A DNA stretch of 64,000 nt from Ashinkailepas kermadecensis (GCA_034440615.1 JAOTOM010004838.1:124001-188000), one strand, 5' to 3'. Positions 23,465-35,079 are shown, numbered from the stretch's first letter. Notes: generated by a model from the letters alone, not told the origin. Numbers and translations: made by a program.

Positions 23465-24610
23465 TAAAATATATTCACAAAGCACTTTTGCCAACCACGT
23501 TGCAAGATTCGTATTTCCTCGCATGGTGGATGAAATGCCTCCGGGGAGGGGGCGGCGTGCCGCCTACACCGGGCACCCTACGCAGGCTTGTGCTTGATTC
23601 AATTTCGATTCTAGACGGAGTTTTGGCAATAATGGCCGATTTATTTTCACCCCGTATCGATTGAAAGATTACGCTGGCGGGCTGGAATCGTTGTCTGCTC
23701 GCTGGAATTTATTTTAAGTTGAATCGTTCTTAATTCAAGTTAAAAGCGAAAGCTTTCAATAATTTGGGTCTTTGCTTGAATTCAATCAACTCAAGCACTA
23801 AAAATTCGTTTCTAAAAAGTGCAAACAACTTATTTTCCATTCCTACCCTACCAATATTTTTTCAGTTCCAGATCTATTAAGCGTCATGCAACGTTGGTGT
23901 CAAAGCTTCAACTACGCACAATGACACCACAAACATTGCGGAGGTTTAATTTCATCTCACTGGCAGTGGCCAGCGCCATACGGATATCTCATGACGAGAT
24001 CATCAGATCACAGGTCGTCAAGTGGTCCCGGATCTCACATTTCTTCTGTCATAGAGCTCTACTGTTCTGATTAACACATTGATGTTATTACTACTGATCA
24101 TGTGCGCTATAATCATGACCGAAGATCTTCCATGAAACTAGGGAGGTCCGTCCCATCTCGACCCACCTGAAATATCCAGCCATGTCTAAAATGAACCCTT
24201 CACAGAGGCTGGGTTAAGCTCGGTAATCAGATCGCTGAACTCAGTGGGTGTTTAGTGCACTCTGAGCCGGTTATCTGTTACATGTCGCGGAATTGACGAG
24301 AAGCGAGACCTCGACTTCCATTGAATTGGGTCATTGAACTGTCGCTGATGACAGATGTCCCTCACCCTTCCTGTTCAATCCCTACGAAGTCGTCCTTTGA
24401 CCGCGCACACTCCCTCTTGTCCCTCTTGCTCACTTGTCCCTCCCTCCGGCTTCCTTTGATGACTGGTGGGGAGCGGGGAGCCGTTGGCGAATGGAGCATG
24501 CCTCGGCAAGTCTGACCCGCTAGCGGCGGTCAACACGCTGACTGTGTCTCCGAGTATAACCGGATGCTGGCCGCATGCCGTTGCCGCGATTTGGACGATT
24601 TAGTGATAGA
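23465..24610. repeat. Dispersed repeat T, copy 1 (partner 30960-32225)
   Basis: Runs colinearly with 30960-32225 from ttcacaaagcac-tttgccaacc through ggcggcgtgc-gcctacaccg, gcgaaagctttcaataattt, catgaccgaagatcttccatg and cctccggcttcctttgatga to gcgatttggacga. Copy 2 has an extra 150 bp at about 31504-31655. No conserved reading frame spans it. Confidence 0.75.
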
Positions 24611-25320
24611 TAGGGGAGAGCGGGTTAATTGTATCAATTTCTACATTGTACCAGAGGAAAATTAAGTTGTCACTAATACTGCTAAGCAAAAATAAATCAA
24701 ATGGGGTCCATTGAGTAAACATAGTGGTCTAACTTGGACTTGTTAAGAAAAATGGAGGAAGGTGGGACAATTCCAAAACGCATGCCCTTCGCCTGACCCG
24801 AACCATCTGGCATTAATTATAGTATCATTATCATCATCACGTCGCCGCCGACACAAAATGGTCCCCGTGAGCCAAGGGAGTAGGATCTTAAGATCAGTAG
24901 GGAGGCTCAGCACTCGGTCGATCAACCAAGGATATTTTTTTCCTAAATCTTTAGCGGAGGCAAAGTGCCATCTGCTAGAGATTGCTACGTTAAAGAAAGA
25001 ATTACGTTAATCCGGCTTATGTGACATCCGGTTATATCAATTAGTCAAGAAAGGAGAGACGCCATCAAACAAGAAACATGGCGTAGAGGGACGATACACG
25101 CATGGCATACACGTACATGTTCAGACATACAACAGACACTCATGACAATGGAAGGATATTTGGAGGGTGGACAGCTTCACAGCCTACGGAGAGGCTCCAC
25201 TGCCCACCTGCAACCTGGATGGCGAAGCGGAGGCCTGTCACCCAGAGCGAGTCGTGGGATTCAGGCCCGACCTTGTATGTGTAGGTGTATGTTTCAAGTT
25301 AAAGCTTGGAAACTCCTAAA
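24611..25320. other. No gene recognised
   Basis: Mixed-composition DNA between repeat T and the tandem LINE-tail block. Confidence 0.3.
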
Positions 25321-25559
25321 AAGGAGAAAACCAAGCTGCATGGAAAACCCATAGGTAAAAAACCAAGCGCAATTTAGAAGGAAATCCGTCCGTATTAGCC
25401 AAATTGGATCGGATCCTGTCTACCTAGTGTGAGATAACCTATATGTATGTGTTTTGCGACGACGGAGAGGAAGAGATGTGGAGAGGAGTCATACAGCCAG
25501 TACGGAGTGTGGCGCGTGTCTTATAACTTTTATCAGGCTAGCTTGGAACAGGACAATGC

Positions 25560-25745
25560 GACGGAGGCTTTATATCAGTTCGGAGAGTTTGGTGTCCTGT
25601 AGGAAGCGGAAGAGTAACTCGAGGAGTGCCGGGTGGTCATTCCCGAGGAGAGCTCGAAGCGAAAGTTGTGAGTGGATCTTGGCGACATACTGCATGATCT
25701 AGCGACGGTGAGGAGCATATGCTGGACAGTCAAGTAAAATATGGG
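25560..25745 (-). pseudogene. Non-LTR retrotransposon ORF2 C-terminus, copy 1
   Basis: The minus strand encodes the extreme C-terminus of an RNase H-bearing LINE protein: a C-P-x-Y-x-x-x-R stretch with HILLDCPAYAPHRR, then the SLRALLGND-type sequence and FLQDTKLSELI. It is the same protein region as in the remnant at 3223-3790 but a better-preserved family member. It is cut at 25757 by the left end of a G-rich element, so everything upstream in the protein is missing. In this copy small changes relative to copy 2 disturb the frame. Confidence 0.6.
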
Positions 25746-26159
25746 TGACAGTAAGCAAGGGCGTCGCCACCGGGGGGCGGGGGGGGCAGAGAGGGCAGTC
25801 GCCCACCCCCTGCCGTGAGACTGGAGGGGGCGCCGCGCCCCCCCTGAAATTTGAGGAGGCCCCTATCCGGAAATGCACAGGAAAAAAAGTGAGCAAGGAG
25901 GCCGACCGACGAGGGGAAAACCAAGCTGCATGGAAAACCCATAGGTAAAAAACCAAGCGCAATTTAGAAGGAAATCCGTCCGTATTAGCCAAATTGGATC
26001 GGATCCTGTCTACCTAGTGTGAGATAACCTATCTGTATGTGTTTTGCGACGACGGTGAGGAAGAGATGTGGAGCGGAGTCATACAGCCAGTACGGAGTGT
26101 GGCGCGTGTCTTATAACTTTTATCAGGCTAGCTTGGAACAGGAAAATGCGACGGAGGCT

Positions 26160-26345
26160 TTATATCAGTTCGGAGAGTTTGGTGTCCTGTAGGAAGCGGA
26201 AGAGTAACTCTAGGAGTGCCGGGTGGTCATTCCCGAGGAGAGCTCGAAGCGAAAGTTGTGAGTGGATCTTGGCGACATACTGCATGATATAGCGACGGTG
26301 AGGAGCATATGCTGGACAGTCAAGTAAAATATGGGTGACAGTAAG
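26160..26345 (-). pseudogene. Non-LTR retrotransposon ORF2 C-terminus, copy 2
   Basis: Second copy of the same LINE C-terminus, created by the 590-bp tandem duplication. The frame is intact from LTVTHILLDCPAYAPHRR to the stop at 26160. The residues match the usual end of I/LOA-type ORF2 (LLGNDHPALLELLFRFLQDT). Upstream the frame runs into minisatellite DNA by chance, giving a 325-codon open frame that is not a real protein. About 3' of it, transcription would run through the untranslated tail shared by both copies. Confidence 0.7.
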
Positions 26346-26346
26346 C

Positions 26347-28430
26347 AAGGGCGTCGCCACCGGGGGGGGCAGAGGGGGCAGTCGCCCCCCTGCCGTGAGA
26401 CTGGGGGGGGCGCCGCCCCCCCTGAAATTTGAGGAGGCCCCTATCCGGAAATGCACAGGAAAAAAAGTGAGCAAGGAGGCCGACGAGACATGAGAGAAGG
26501 CCTCCAAGACGTGAGAGGAGGCCCCTAATTTGAAGAAGGAGGCACTTAGGAGAGGATAGGAGGCCCCAGAAATCAAGAGAATGCCAACAATTGGCACGGA
26601 GGCCCCCAGGAATGCAAAGGAGGCCTCCAGGATTGCAAAGGAGGCCTCCAGGATTACAAAGGAGGGCCCCAGGATTACAAAGGAGGCCCCCAGGATTGCA
26701 AAGGAGGCTCCAATGATTGCAAAGGAGGCCCCCAGGATTGCAAAGGAGGCCCCCAGGTTTGCAAAGGAGGCCTCCAGGATTGCAAAGGAGGCCCACAGGA
26801 TTACAAAGGAGGCCCCAGGATTGCAAAAGAGGCCCCAGGATTGCAAAAGAGGCTCCCGGATTGCAAATGAGGCCCCCAGGATTGCAAAGGAGGCCCCCAG
26901 GATTGCAAAGGAGGCCCCCAGGTTTGCAAAGGAGGCCTCCAGGATTACAAAGGAGGCCCACAGGATTACAAAGGAGGCTTCAGGTTTGCAAAGGAGGCCC
27001 CCATGATTGCAAAGGAGGCCCCCAGGATTGCAAAGGAGGCCCCCAGGTTTGCAAAGGAGGCCTCCAGGATTACAAAGGAGGCCCACAGGATTACAAAGGA
27101 GGCTCCAGGTTTGCAAAGGAGGCCCCCATGATTGCAAAGGAGGCCTTCAGGATTACAAGGGAAGCCCCCAGGATTGCAGAGGAGGCCCCCATGATTGCAA
27201 AGGAGGCCCAATACGGGAATGGAGACCTCAGAAAATGAGAGGAGGCCCAAAGACGGAAGACAAAGCCAGTGAATATGAGATGAGGTTTCGGAGACGCAAA
27301 AGCAGTCCCCAAAACGGGTAAGGTTCCACCAAGATAGAAAAGGATGATCCAGAAAAGTGGCAGGAAGCACCTAATTCGGAAGAGGACGATATAAGATTAG
27401 AAATGAGACCCTATGATGAACGAGGAATCCCCTAAGATAGGAGAGAAGGGCAATTAGATAAGAGGGATGGCTCCCAGGCCAGAAAGAAGGCTTCAAGACG
27501 GGTAAGAAGGTCCCCAGGAAATGACAAGGTAACTGAGATAGGAAAGGTTGCTTGTGATTTGGAAGAGGAGGCACCTGAGAGAGAACAGGAGTCCACCAGG
27601 AGATAAGAGGCCACCCTTGAAATGGGCAAAGATAGAATCAAAACGCAGAACAGGAGGCCCCGAAGACGTGAGAGGAGGCCCCTAATTTGAAAAAGACAGC
27701 CTCTAGAAGAGAAAAGGAGGCCCCTGCCGGACACGAGAGGAGTCTCTCGAGATGGAGTAGGAGGTCTCCAGGGTTGAATGAGGCCCCGACTGCCGGAAGG
27801 ATTTCCTAGGAAATGAGAGAAGGCCCTTAAGATGGGAGTGGTAGGTAGCAGGTATGGAAGGAGGCGAGGTTTCCAAAATTGAAGATCCCCACAAGACGTG
27901 TAAGCTTTGCGAGGACAAAGGAGGAGGCCCACGAGGCGCGGCAGGAGGCCCCTAATTTGGCAGAGGATGCCCTGGAACATGAGAGGAAGCCCCATGCCAT
28001 GTTAAAGGGGCCCCAGGATGTGGGAGGAGGCCCTCGAAAACTGGAGAGGAGGACCATTGAATATGGAGGAGGGTAGGACGCACGAGAAGACGTCCAAGAC
28101 CGGTAAGGAAGTTCCAGCAAATGAGACGAGACCCCTGAGACAAGAGAGGTCTATAATTTGCGAGAAGCCCCTGAAATGGCAGGAGTCGTGCCGGGGTACT
28201 TGAAAATCACGATATGGGCCCAAAAAGATCCGGCCGGGGCCGCTGAAAATCACGCTGAGCCTAGGGGTACCAAAAATTCACGCCCGGACCATGAAAATCA
28301 CGCTGTGGGCACGATAGGTCGTACCGTTCCCCAACAGTATCATTGGGACACAAATGAAGTCGGGGCAACGAAAAACAATCCGGACATCAGAGGTCAAGAA
28401 AGTCGCCAACTTGCCTACGCTGGTAGGTAG
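26347..28430 (+). mobile_element. Large repeat-built element X, copy 1
   Basis: Starts with aagggcgtcgccaccgg and G-rich/C-rich inverted stretches, then a 21-bp minisatellite (26560-27220). A degenerate GGAGGCCCC-phrase region (27240-28180) follows, then a short array of GGGCCCC-x-AAAATCACG-type units (28190-28410). The region from 27240 on is colinear with 41000-42360 of copy 2 (for example ccaaaattgaagatccc, gccccatgccatgttaaa, accattgaatatggaggagg). There is no coding capacity. Confidence 0.6.
26560..27220. repeat. 21-bp minisatellite (GGAGGCCCCCAGGATTGCAAA)
   Basis: About 30 units of a 21-bp consensus with gattac, gtttgc and atgattgc variants. Because 21 is a multiple of three, both strands stay open, which gives spurious long frames. 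Confidence 0.9.
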
Positions 28431-29074
28431 CAAGATTGGCCCTCAATATTTCACTCAAGTAGCAATTTATCCATGACGTATTGAAATAAAAAGAAGTGAC
28501 TGGTCACGAATGCTTTCCACAAAAACTAACAAACCAGTTCCACACTAACTGGTTGCTTAATTAATACAGTACTATTTTGGTACTGAGTATCCGTTTACGA
28601 ACCATATTATTCCAAGACCCGTCTCTATGTCATTGTATAGAAAAGGATGAATCGCCCACGCGTACTTCACCAGGGAACAAGTCCTGGTAGCTTTGATTAT
28701 GTTATTGGGGGTGATATGCACATAAAAAAACATGTATTGCACATGATAATACATTTCTAGGCCTTTCAATAATAAATTAAACTATAATTAGTTGATTTAT
28801 GGTCATCTCAATGAGAAACTAGCAGGACACACCCCAAAAGAACCATAGTGCAGGAACAAATAACGCCATCGCGACCGCCAACGTCTGGGTAACGTTACTT
28901 CAGTTAATTCATGTTAACGTTTGTGACTACGGTGTATCAATTGCGATCACTGTTCGTTGAAGCTCGTAGTTAAAAATGGGTTTCCAGGGAAAACCGGTTC
29001 ACAAGTGCTGTCACAAGTGTTCACGGTCTACGCTTCACACTCAACTAAACTTTATGACATAATTCATGTAACTG
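28431..29074. other. No gene recognised
   Basis: Ordinary AT-rich DNA. The final 120 bp may be part of the coding remnant that follows. Confidence 0.3.
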
Positions 29075-29309
29075 GCAAGTTGGCTGCCAAGATCGCCAAG
29101 TACGAGACCATCATGAGGTCCAAAAGCGCAAGTCGGATGGGGATTTTGTATCCGCCTCCCTGCTCGAGGGAGAGTTGTCGAAGCTATTCAACATCTCCCA
29201 TGATGATGCATTGAAAATGATCACGATTGACAATGACCGTATGCTCCTCGTCGACCAACGGGAAGAGCAAAAGATGGTGACACACACCTCCCATAATATA
29301 CGTATCTAA
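29075..29309 (+). pseudogene. Frameshifted fragment of an uncharacterised protein
   Basis: One frame ends with KLAAKIAKYETIMRSK near 29127. After a one-step frame change the next reads SDGDFVSASLLEGELSKLF, NISHDDALKMITIDNDRM and LLVDQREEQKM, to a stop at 29307-29309. Codon use is protein-like in both parts. The second part resembles an arthropod protein family of unknown function with a C-terminal LFDIAH-x-DAL and D-x-x-FL-x-x-QRE pattern. That comparison is from memory and needs a search. The change of frame could also hide an intron, but no splice sites fit well. Confidence 0.4.
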
Positions 29310-29784
29310 TTTACTTGTCACACTTTGTACGCGCTTCTACGTTGCTGAGTGTACAAAAGAAGTGAGGAATCAGAAACTGGAAACACTCCTCGGCAGTTTG
29401 TATTCCTTGTCAACATCTCGTAGACAGGGACCTGGAATACCCGAATGAGGGCATATTTAGTCAAATTAAGCGGTCCACCTTGACTAACAACATGTTGTTC
29501 CACTATATTTTGATATCTGTAGTCTCAGATGTTCCAAAAAAACACTTCATTGCAGCGCAAAAACACTTTTGTGAAGCGTGTAGACATCGAGATTCGAACG
29601 AGGTGCCGGTCCGTTACATAGGAGAAACTTTGATGGACTGCGGGACCCCTAAATATTCTTCAATTCGATCGAAATTTTATATTTGCAGTTTCCTCATCCA
29701 ACGTCACCAAACGATAGATGATCCCGTTGTAATTTCGAACTATTCAGTTTTGAAACACCATCACGCACACACACACACACTCAC

Positions 29785-29787
<3 letters not shown>
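29310..29787. other. No gene recognised
   Basis: Mixed spacer, ending in an (AC)n tract at 29765-29780. Confidence 0.3.

Positions 29788-29826
<39 letters not shown>
29788..29826. repeat. (AT)n microsatellite
   Basis: About 19 AT units directly after the (AC)n tract. Confidence 0.95.
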
Positions 29827-29830
<4 letters not shown>

Positions 29831-29892
29831 ACTAGTTAAGATGGAATGACAAATTGTGAAAACACAGAGCAATGGGAGCATAGCTTTATTAA

Positions 29893-29920
29893 CAACGTTT
29901 TGGCTCACGCCTTTCTCAAG
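29893..29920 (-). ncRNA. Degenerate hammerhead-like motif in Penelope-like terminal repeat
   Basis: The minus strand reads CTTGAGAAAGGCGTGAGCCA then AAACGTTG. A GGC/GCC stem encloses GTGA, followed by AAAACG. It resembles the Penelope-type CTGAGGA-A-GGC-loop-GCC-GAAACG motif with substitutions in the catalytic boxes. It lies about 560 bp downstream of the GIY-YIG remnant on the same strand, as expected for a 3' terminal repeat. Probably inactive. Confidence 0.45.
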
Positions 29921-30484
29921 CTATGGACAATTTACAGGCATGGCGGCAAGGCGATATATCATGGCGGCATTTGGCACTTGTCTTTTTCTTCTTTTGTTTT
30001 CTTCTTTTTTATTTCTCCTCTTCTTTCTTTTCCCTTTACTTTTTCCCCTCTCTTCCTTCCCACTTCGAACACAGGTCACGAGACATCAATCATAAAGCAC
30101 TTCGCATGTGTTGACACCGAATGAACCAGACAGTGAAAGCAGTACATTGGAAACGACCAAATAAGTACGACAGTGATGTTTAACCTATCCTTTTTCAACA
30201 TGTTCCACAACCAGTTCCGCTACAACACTTGCAATTTTGAAACTACCAGAAACACCATGGATATTTTCACATGTGACAATATACGCGGATTCCACCGTCT
30301 TCCGACACCTCTTCCCAAGTCCACCACTAAGAACAGATGCTCCTTTCCAATTTGGGAGATGGTCATTTTCATCGGCATGCACCAGCCCATTAGACATGGG
30401 CACTTTCAGCGTCAAGTCCAGGAATCCGATTAGAAGCAACAGTACACGCACGTACTCAGAAAAAGGCACGCGTTACACTTCACT
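29921..30484. other. Probable 3' non-coding part of the Penelope-like element
   Basis: Lies between the GIY-YIG remnant and the hammerhead-like motif. It contains a T-rich stretch at 29975-30060 and no recognisable frame. Confidence 0.35.
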
Positions 30485-30965
30485 CATACTGTATCGTAAA
30501 GAGCTAGTACAGAGGTCATCTTGCACTGTATGTTTATTACCGGCAAGGCATCCTTGATGAGAACAGCCTCATGTACCGGCAAGCGTCTTCTACCAGAACA
30601 TCTTACAAGAATCTCTGTATTAGAGACTTGGTTATCACGTGCGATGGAGGCCTTGTGTTTTTCCTTTGTTCTTTGGTCCCACCACTCTGTAAGTGCATGG
30701 TGAGCCTTCTACTGAGCGTCGTTGTAGTATGGCCAATGTAGCATACTGGACGGGTTGCGCAGTCCCCGTGTGGGCAAGTAATTTTGTATACTACATTGAC
30801 TTGCTTTAACGGCTCAGTTTCACGCTGGGGGTTATTCCTCATGATCAATGATGACGTTTTTGGACTTGATAATAAATCGTAAGTGATACTTTCTCACCAA
30901 CTACTTTAGGTCTACAACTGCTTAGAACAATTTTCTTTATGGCACGTTCAAAACAAATTATTCAC
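30485..30965 (-). pseudogene. Penelope-like element: connector and GIY-YIG endonuclease domain
   Basis: The minus strand encodes, in order, a connector (KKIVLSSCRPKVVGEK, then a LTIYYQ-type strand), MRNNPQRETEPLKQ, the GIY-YIG start VVYKITCPHGDC (30796-30761), YIGHTTTTLSRRLTMHLQ (30741 on) with the conserved arginines, and after a frameshift near 30640 NTEILVRCSGRRRLPVHEA and LIKDALPVIN. The last part matches the GIY-YIG helix with its glutamate and the final asparagine motif. In intact elements this domain nicks DNA to prime reverse transcription. Here the frame is broken at least twice (near 30870 and 30640) and the reverse transcriptase is missing. Upstream it abuts dispersed repeat T at 30960. 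Confidence 0.8.
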
Positions 30966-32225
30966 AAAGCACGTTTGCCAACCACGTTGCAAGGTTCGTA
31001 TTTCATCGCATGGTGGTTGAAACGCCTCCGGGGAGGGGCGGCGTGCTGCCTACACCGGGCACCCAACGCAGGCTTGTGGTTGATTTAATTTCGATCCTAG
31101 ATGGAGTTTTTGGCAATAATGGCCAATTTCTTTTCACCCCGTATTGATTGCCTGGGATCGTTGTCCACTCGCTGGAATTTATTTAAAGTTAAATTATTCT
31201 TAATTGAAATTAAAAGCGAAAGCTTTCAATAATTTTGGCCTTAAGCTTGAATTCAATCAATTCAAACACTAAAAATTCCTTCCTCAAAAATACAAACAGA
31301 CTAATTTGTCATCCCAACTCTATCCAATATTTTGCAGTTCCAGACCTGTTAAATGTCATGCAACGTTGGTGTCGAAGCTTCAACTATGCACATTGACACC
31401 ACAAATATTGCGGAAGTTTTGTTTCACCTCACTGGCAGTGGCCAGGGTCATACGGACATTTCATGACAAGATCATCAGCTAACAAGTCGTCAAGTGGTCC
31501 CGGGAACGGATCCCACCGGCGGACTAGCTTCTTCTTTCTCCGGGCTCAATGCGGGCAGCCCGCATGGTCCCTAGCCGTTCGGTGAACATTTCGCTAATGA
31601 GCAGAGGGGCGGTCCCGATGCGGTCTGCCAGCATAGGAGGCGAAGTTGCCAATAATAACTCACATTTCTTCCGTCATAAAGCTCTACTGCTCTGATTAAC
31701 ATTTTATGTGAATACTACTGATCATGTGCGCTACAATCATGACCGAAGATCTTCCATGAAACTAGGGAAGTCCGTCCCATCTCGACCCACCTGGAATATC
31801 CAGCCATGTCTAGAATGAACCCTTTCACAGAGGCTGGGTTAAGCTCGGTCATCAGAAGGCTGAACTCATTGGGCGTCTGGTGCACTCTGGACAGGTTATC
31901 TGTTACATGTCGCGGAATAGACTAGGAGCGAGATCTCGACCTCCATTGAATTGGGTCATTGAACTGTCACTGATGACGGGTGCCCCTCACCCTTCCTGTT
32001 CAATCCCTCCGGAGTCGTCCTTTGACCGCGCACGCCTTAGACACTCTTGTCCCTCTTGCTCACTTGTCCCTCCCTCCGGCTTCCTTTGATGACTGGTGGG
32101 GAGCAGGGAGCGGTTGGCGAATGGAGCATGCCTCGGTAAGTCTGACCCGCTAGCGGCGGACAGCACGCTGACAATGTCTCCGCGTATAACCGGAGGCTGG
32201 CCGCATGCCGTTGCTGCGATTTGGA
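30960..32225. repeat. Dispersed repeat T, copy 2, with a 150-bp insertion
   Basis: Colinear with 23465-24610. The extra block at about 31504-31655 (from gaacggatcccaccgg to gttgccaataata) resembles the GGGCAGCCCGCA-type sequence at 20525. Copy 2 continues directly into repeat S at 32228. Confidence 0.75.
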
Positions 32226-32227
32226 CG

Positions 32228-32490
32228 ATCATGGATCATGGGAGGATCATGGATCCCAAAAGCAAGTTTCAGAGATAACGGAAAAGCACCAGGGGCCTCG
32301 GCTAACCGACTACAAATAATATGCACATTTCCTAAGTTCATGCCCACAGAGTCTTTAGAACATATGCTATGTGCTCTAAAGGCAAACGCAAAAAATACCT
32401 ACGTGCTTCGCGGCTTGTTGCTGCCTCCGGCAACTTTCAACCGTTTATTCAGCCGGTTTGTTTTCTTGGTTACGTGGCGGTTTTTTTATT
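32228..32490 (-). repeat. Dispersed repeat S, copy 2
   Basis: Partner of 21014-21265. Here it is joined directly to repeat T, whereas near 21 kb S stands alone, so T and S were probably parts of one larger element. Confidence 0.65.
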
Positions 32491-33239
32491 GCGCGGCAAA
32501 TAGATCACAGCAACAAAGGAGAGAAAAGTGTCGGAAGTGAAGCGGACCAGTTTTTTTTGGGAAAATGTCATCTCAGTGTGAAAAAAAAACTGCGGTGTAC
32601 TTCATTACGGTCGTCACACTCAGGGGTGTCGATTTTTGAAAAACATTGGGGGGGCGAAGTGCCAACGCACTAGACCCCTCCCCCCAAAAAAAAAAACTCA
32701 TCGGATTTAGCCTACTATATTTTCAGATCTGAGAAATTCTGATTTTTTATTCCACGATGTGTATGTTTATGTTTATTAAGCATCCTCACCAACGGGGAAA
32801 ATCGTCCAATAACTGATGAAGTCACATAATTAAAAGAGCAGTGTTCAGTACATGTCAACATAACAACTCTTGGTTGGTTATTGGTTCTACGACACGTCGA
32901 CCGTTGTGTCATATAGCGTCGCCAATCTCTCACGCCGATTGGTCGCGGGCGAAGAGTAGCGACAGGTGAGACTCGAACTCACCAACATAACAACTCTGAG
33001 TAATAGCATGCGACTGCAGTGCCATATAGTGGGCTCGGATCTATCGTCACCGTCACCGTCACCGTCACTGTTACCCTCCTCCTCACTCCAGACACCAACA
33101 AACACACACCGGCTTAAATAAAAGTACTTCAGCGATCAGATGCAGGCTAAAACACACCGGCATTGATGAAGCATCAGAGCACAGCAGACCTGAACGGTGA
33201 TGACGATGGGTGAAAGTATTTCCTTGGTGCCTAACGTTA
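32491..33239. other. Spacer with a transposon terminus and SINE
   Basis: Positions 32619-32690 (caggggtgtcgattttt, then a run of G and a run of C) are a G-rich element end like that at 55848. A SINE copy follows (listed separately). No gene recognised. Confidence 0.4.
32874..32980 (-). mobile_element. SINE fragment
   Basis: Same body as the SINE at 36955-37120 (cacgtcgaccgttg, gtcgccaatctctcacgccg, gaagagtagcgacaggtgag). It is interrupted just past box B. Confidence 0.7.
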
Positions 33240-33289
33240 GGGAGGGGAATTTTTCCCTTTAGTACGCCACTGCGGCTGCTCAACGTGTT

Positions 33290-34800
33290 TTTTCCGCAGA
33301 TTGCACGATCGAGAGTAGAAAGGCCCTTCGGATAATTTTCTTTCGGGACCCATTCTTAATTTTCCGGTGCTCTGGTCGATTCGATGGAGTCTCCTTGTGG
33401 TTTTTGTGGTGAAGTCTATTTTTATAAGCCCCCTGCAGGCTATTTTTGGAACCCGGTACGATTCTTCTGGCTCTCGGTGCGTTTTTTCCGGTGCCCAAAC
33501 AGGTTTCTTTTCCGGCGTCCGACGACTTCTTATTTTGTGGATCTTTGACGCAATTTTTCCGTCCGCACGGTGACATTCCGGGTATATATTGGTACTTGGG
33601 AAGCCAGCTGCAACTTGTGGGGCTCCGGCACGACGTTTTGGCCCCAGTGAGATTTTCAAGAGAAGCGGCGTTAATTTTGTTTTGTCTAAGTGCGATTTTT
33701 TTTGGCCCCGTCGTCACTTGTTGGGATCCCTTGCGGTGGCTACGACACGTTTGTGGGGGCCCAACAAGTTGTGTGGGCTTTTGGAGCTATTGTTGAGATC
33801 CGTGTCCGGACTGTTTTTCATTTACCCGGCTTCATTTGTTGGGTGATCTGAACGAGACTTTTAGAGCCCCGGTGGGACCTGTCAGGCCTCTGGCGTGATT
33901 TTCAGGGGCCCGGGTGATAATTCTTAGTACCCCAGTCTCGGCTTGATTTTCAGGAGGCCCCGGCCCGACCGTTTGTGTCCCCCGTCGTGATTTTCTTGAA
34001 TCCCGGCACGACTTGTTTGCGGCCCCAACGTGATTTTCAGGGTCCCAGGTGCAAACTTTTGAGGCCCCAGCGTCATTATCGGGGCCCCTGCGCTACGTGT
34101 GGTGCCCCCAAAGTGATTTTTCTGAGCCCCGGTGCGATTTTTGGCGGACCGAGTGAAATTTTTAGGGAGCATTGCGCATTTTTTTCCTAAGCTCGGCGGA
34201 TTCTTGGGGACCCCACAACCTATCAGGGGGGGGGGGGTGAGGAAACTGCCCACAATTCCCCCTCCCCATTCGGTATGTCACTGTGCCATGCAATGATGCA
34301 ACATAAGAATCCAGGAATAGTTCATCTGTTTCATCACTCACATGTGATTTCAACTCCCCAGTTATCCAGACAGTTTGAGGAAAGTCAAACATCTGCTACA
34401 TGGATCAGCAAGGATGGATTGTAAGGCAACATGGATACCATGGAATTCCGGTCACAGTAGTTATGCTGCAATACATACCTTCTTCAACAGACTGCTTTGG
34501 AGATGGATGAGTTCCTGAAGTTTGGTCAGGGTTGGAGTTGGAGGTGGATGGAGCAACACTGTGAAGGACATAACATATGGTTCAAGAGACTTGTTTCCAT
34601 TAACAATACAGGGGATGAAGTAACATTTTCATTGACTTCTATGGTTTTCATTTGCTTCATTGACTTCTATGGTGTCCTGAGTAAGTAGGACAATCGAGAT
34701 GGGTTTCTGTTATATGCATTGTAGAAGCAATGTTATAATGTAGCTTTTATACCCCTGTGAGAATGGTATGGATTCACTCATAAGTGAATTTGCAAACATA
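33290..34800 (-). mobile_element. Element X right part, copy 3 (inverted)
   Basis: Read on the minus strand, 34800-34250 aligns with 59490-60530 (gtatccatgttgcc, atgtttgactttcctcaaac, gagtgatgaaacagatga). Positions 34250-33290 form an array of roughly 33-36-bp units of the type GGGGCCCC-x-AAAATC-x-CG. Order is shared with other copies, for example the run ttgcagctg...ccggaatgtcac...gacggaaaaa also seen at 42555-42615. A separate transposon-like terminus (tagtacgccactg) ends at 33273. Confidence 0.6.
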
Positions 34801-35079
34801 CTGATATATCAGTTAACAACAATGCAGGGAGCTATGTGATCAACATGGTCTGTGCCCCAAAGCCCAAATAACTAAGTAACAATGCAGGGAATCTGCTGCA
34901 TAACAGTTTGACCATAAATTAGCCATGATATATGGCATCATACTTCCCATGCTGTTTAGAATAGTGAGCTATATTTTGTGTACAAACATCAGGACATTAG
35001 AAATGTTAATTAACGTTACACACATCAGTTCCTAACAAGTATCAGCAATACATTTCCTTCATGTGCTTTAAACATGATT

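Larger units (their letters stand above)
25321..26500. repeat. Near-identical 590-bp tandem duplication
   Basis: The segment starting at ccaagctgcatggaaaaccc (25331) repeats at 25921, an offset of 590 bp. Few differences are visible over the whole unit. Each copy contains a LINE C-terminal remnant followed by the left end of a G-rich repeat element (aagggcgtcgccaccgg). Confidence 0.85.

Noticed and set aside
26160..27137. 325-codon minus-strand open frame
   Set aside because: Apart from its last 60 or so codons (LINE C-terminus), it is a 21-bp minisatellite read in a frame that cannot meet stops.
33240..33273. Right end of the inverted element X copy
   Set aside because: The terminus tagtacgccactg points the wrong way for the minus-oriented array beside it, so it is probably an unrelated element end.
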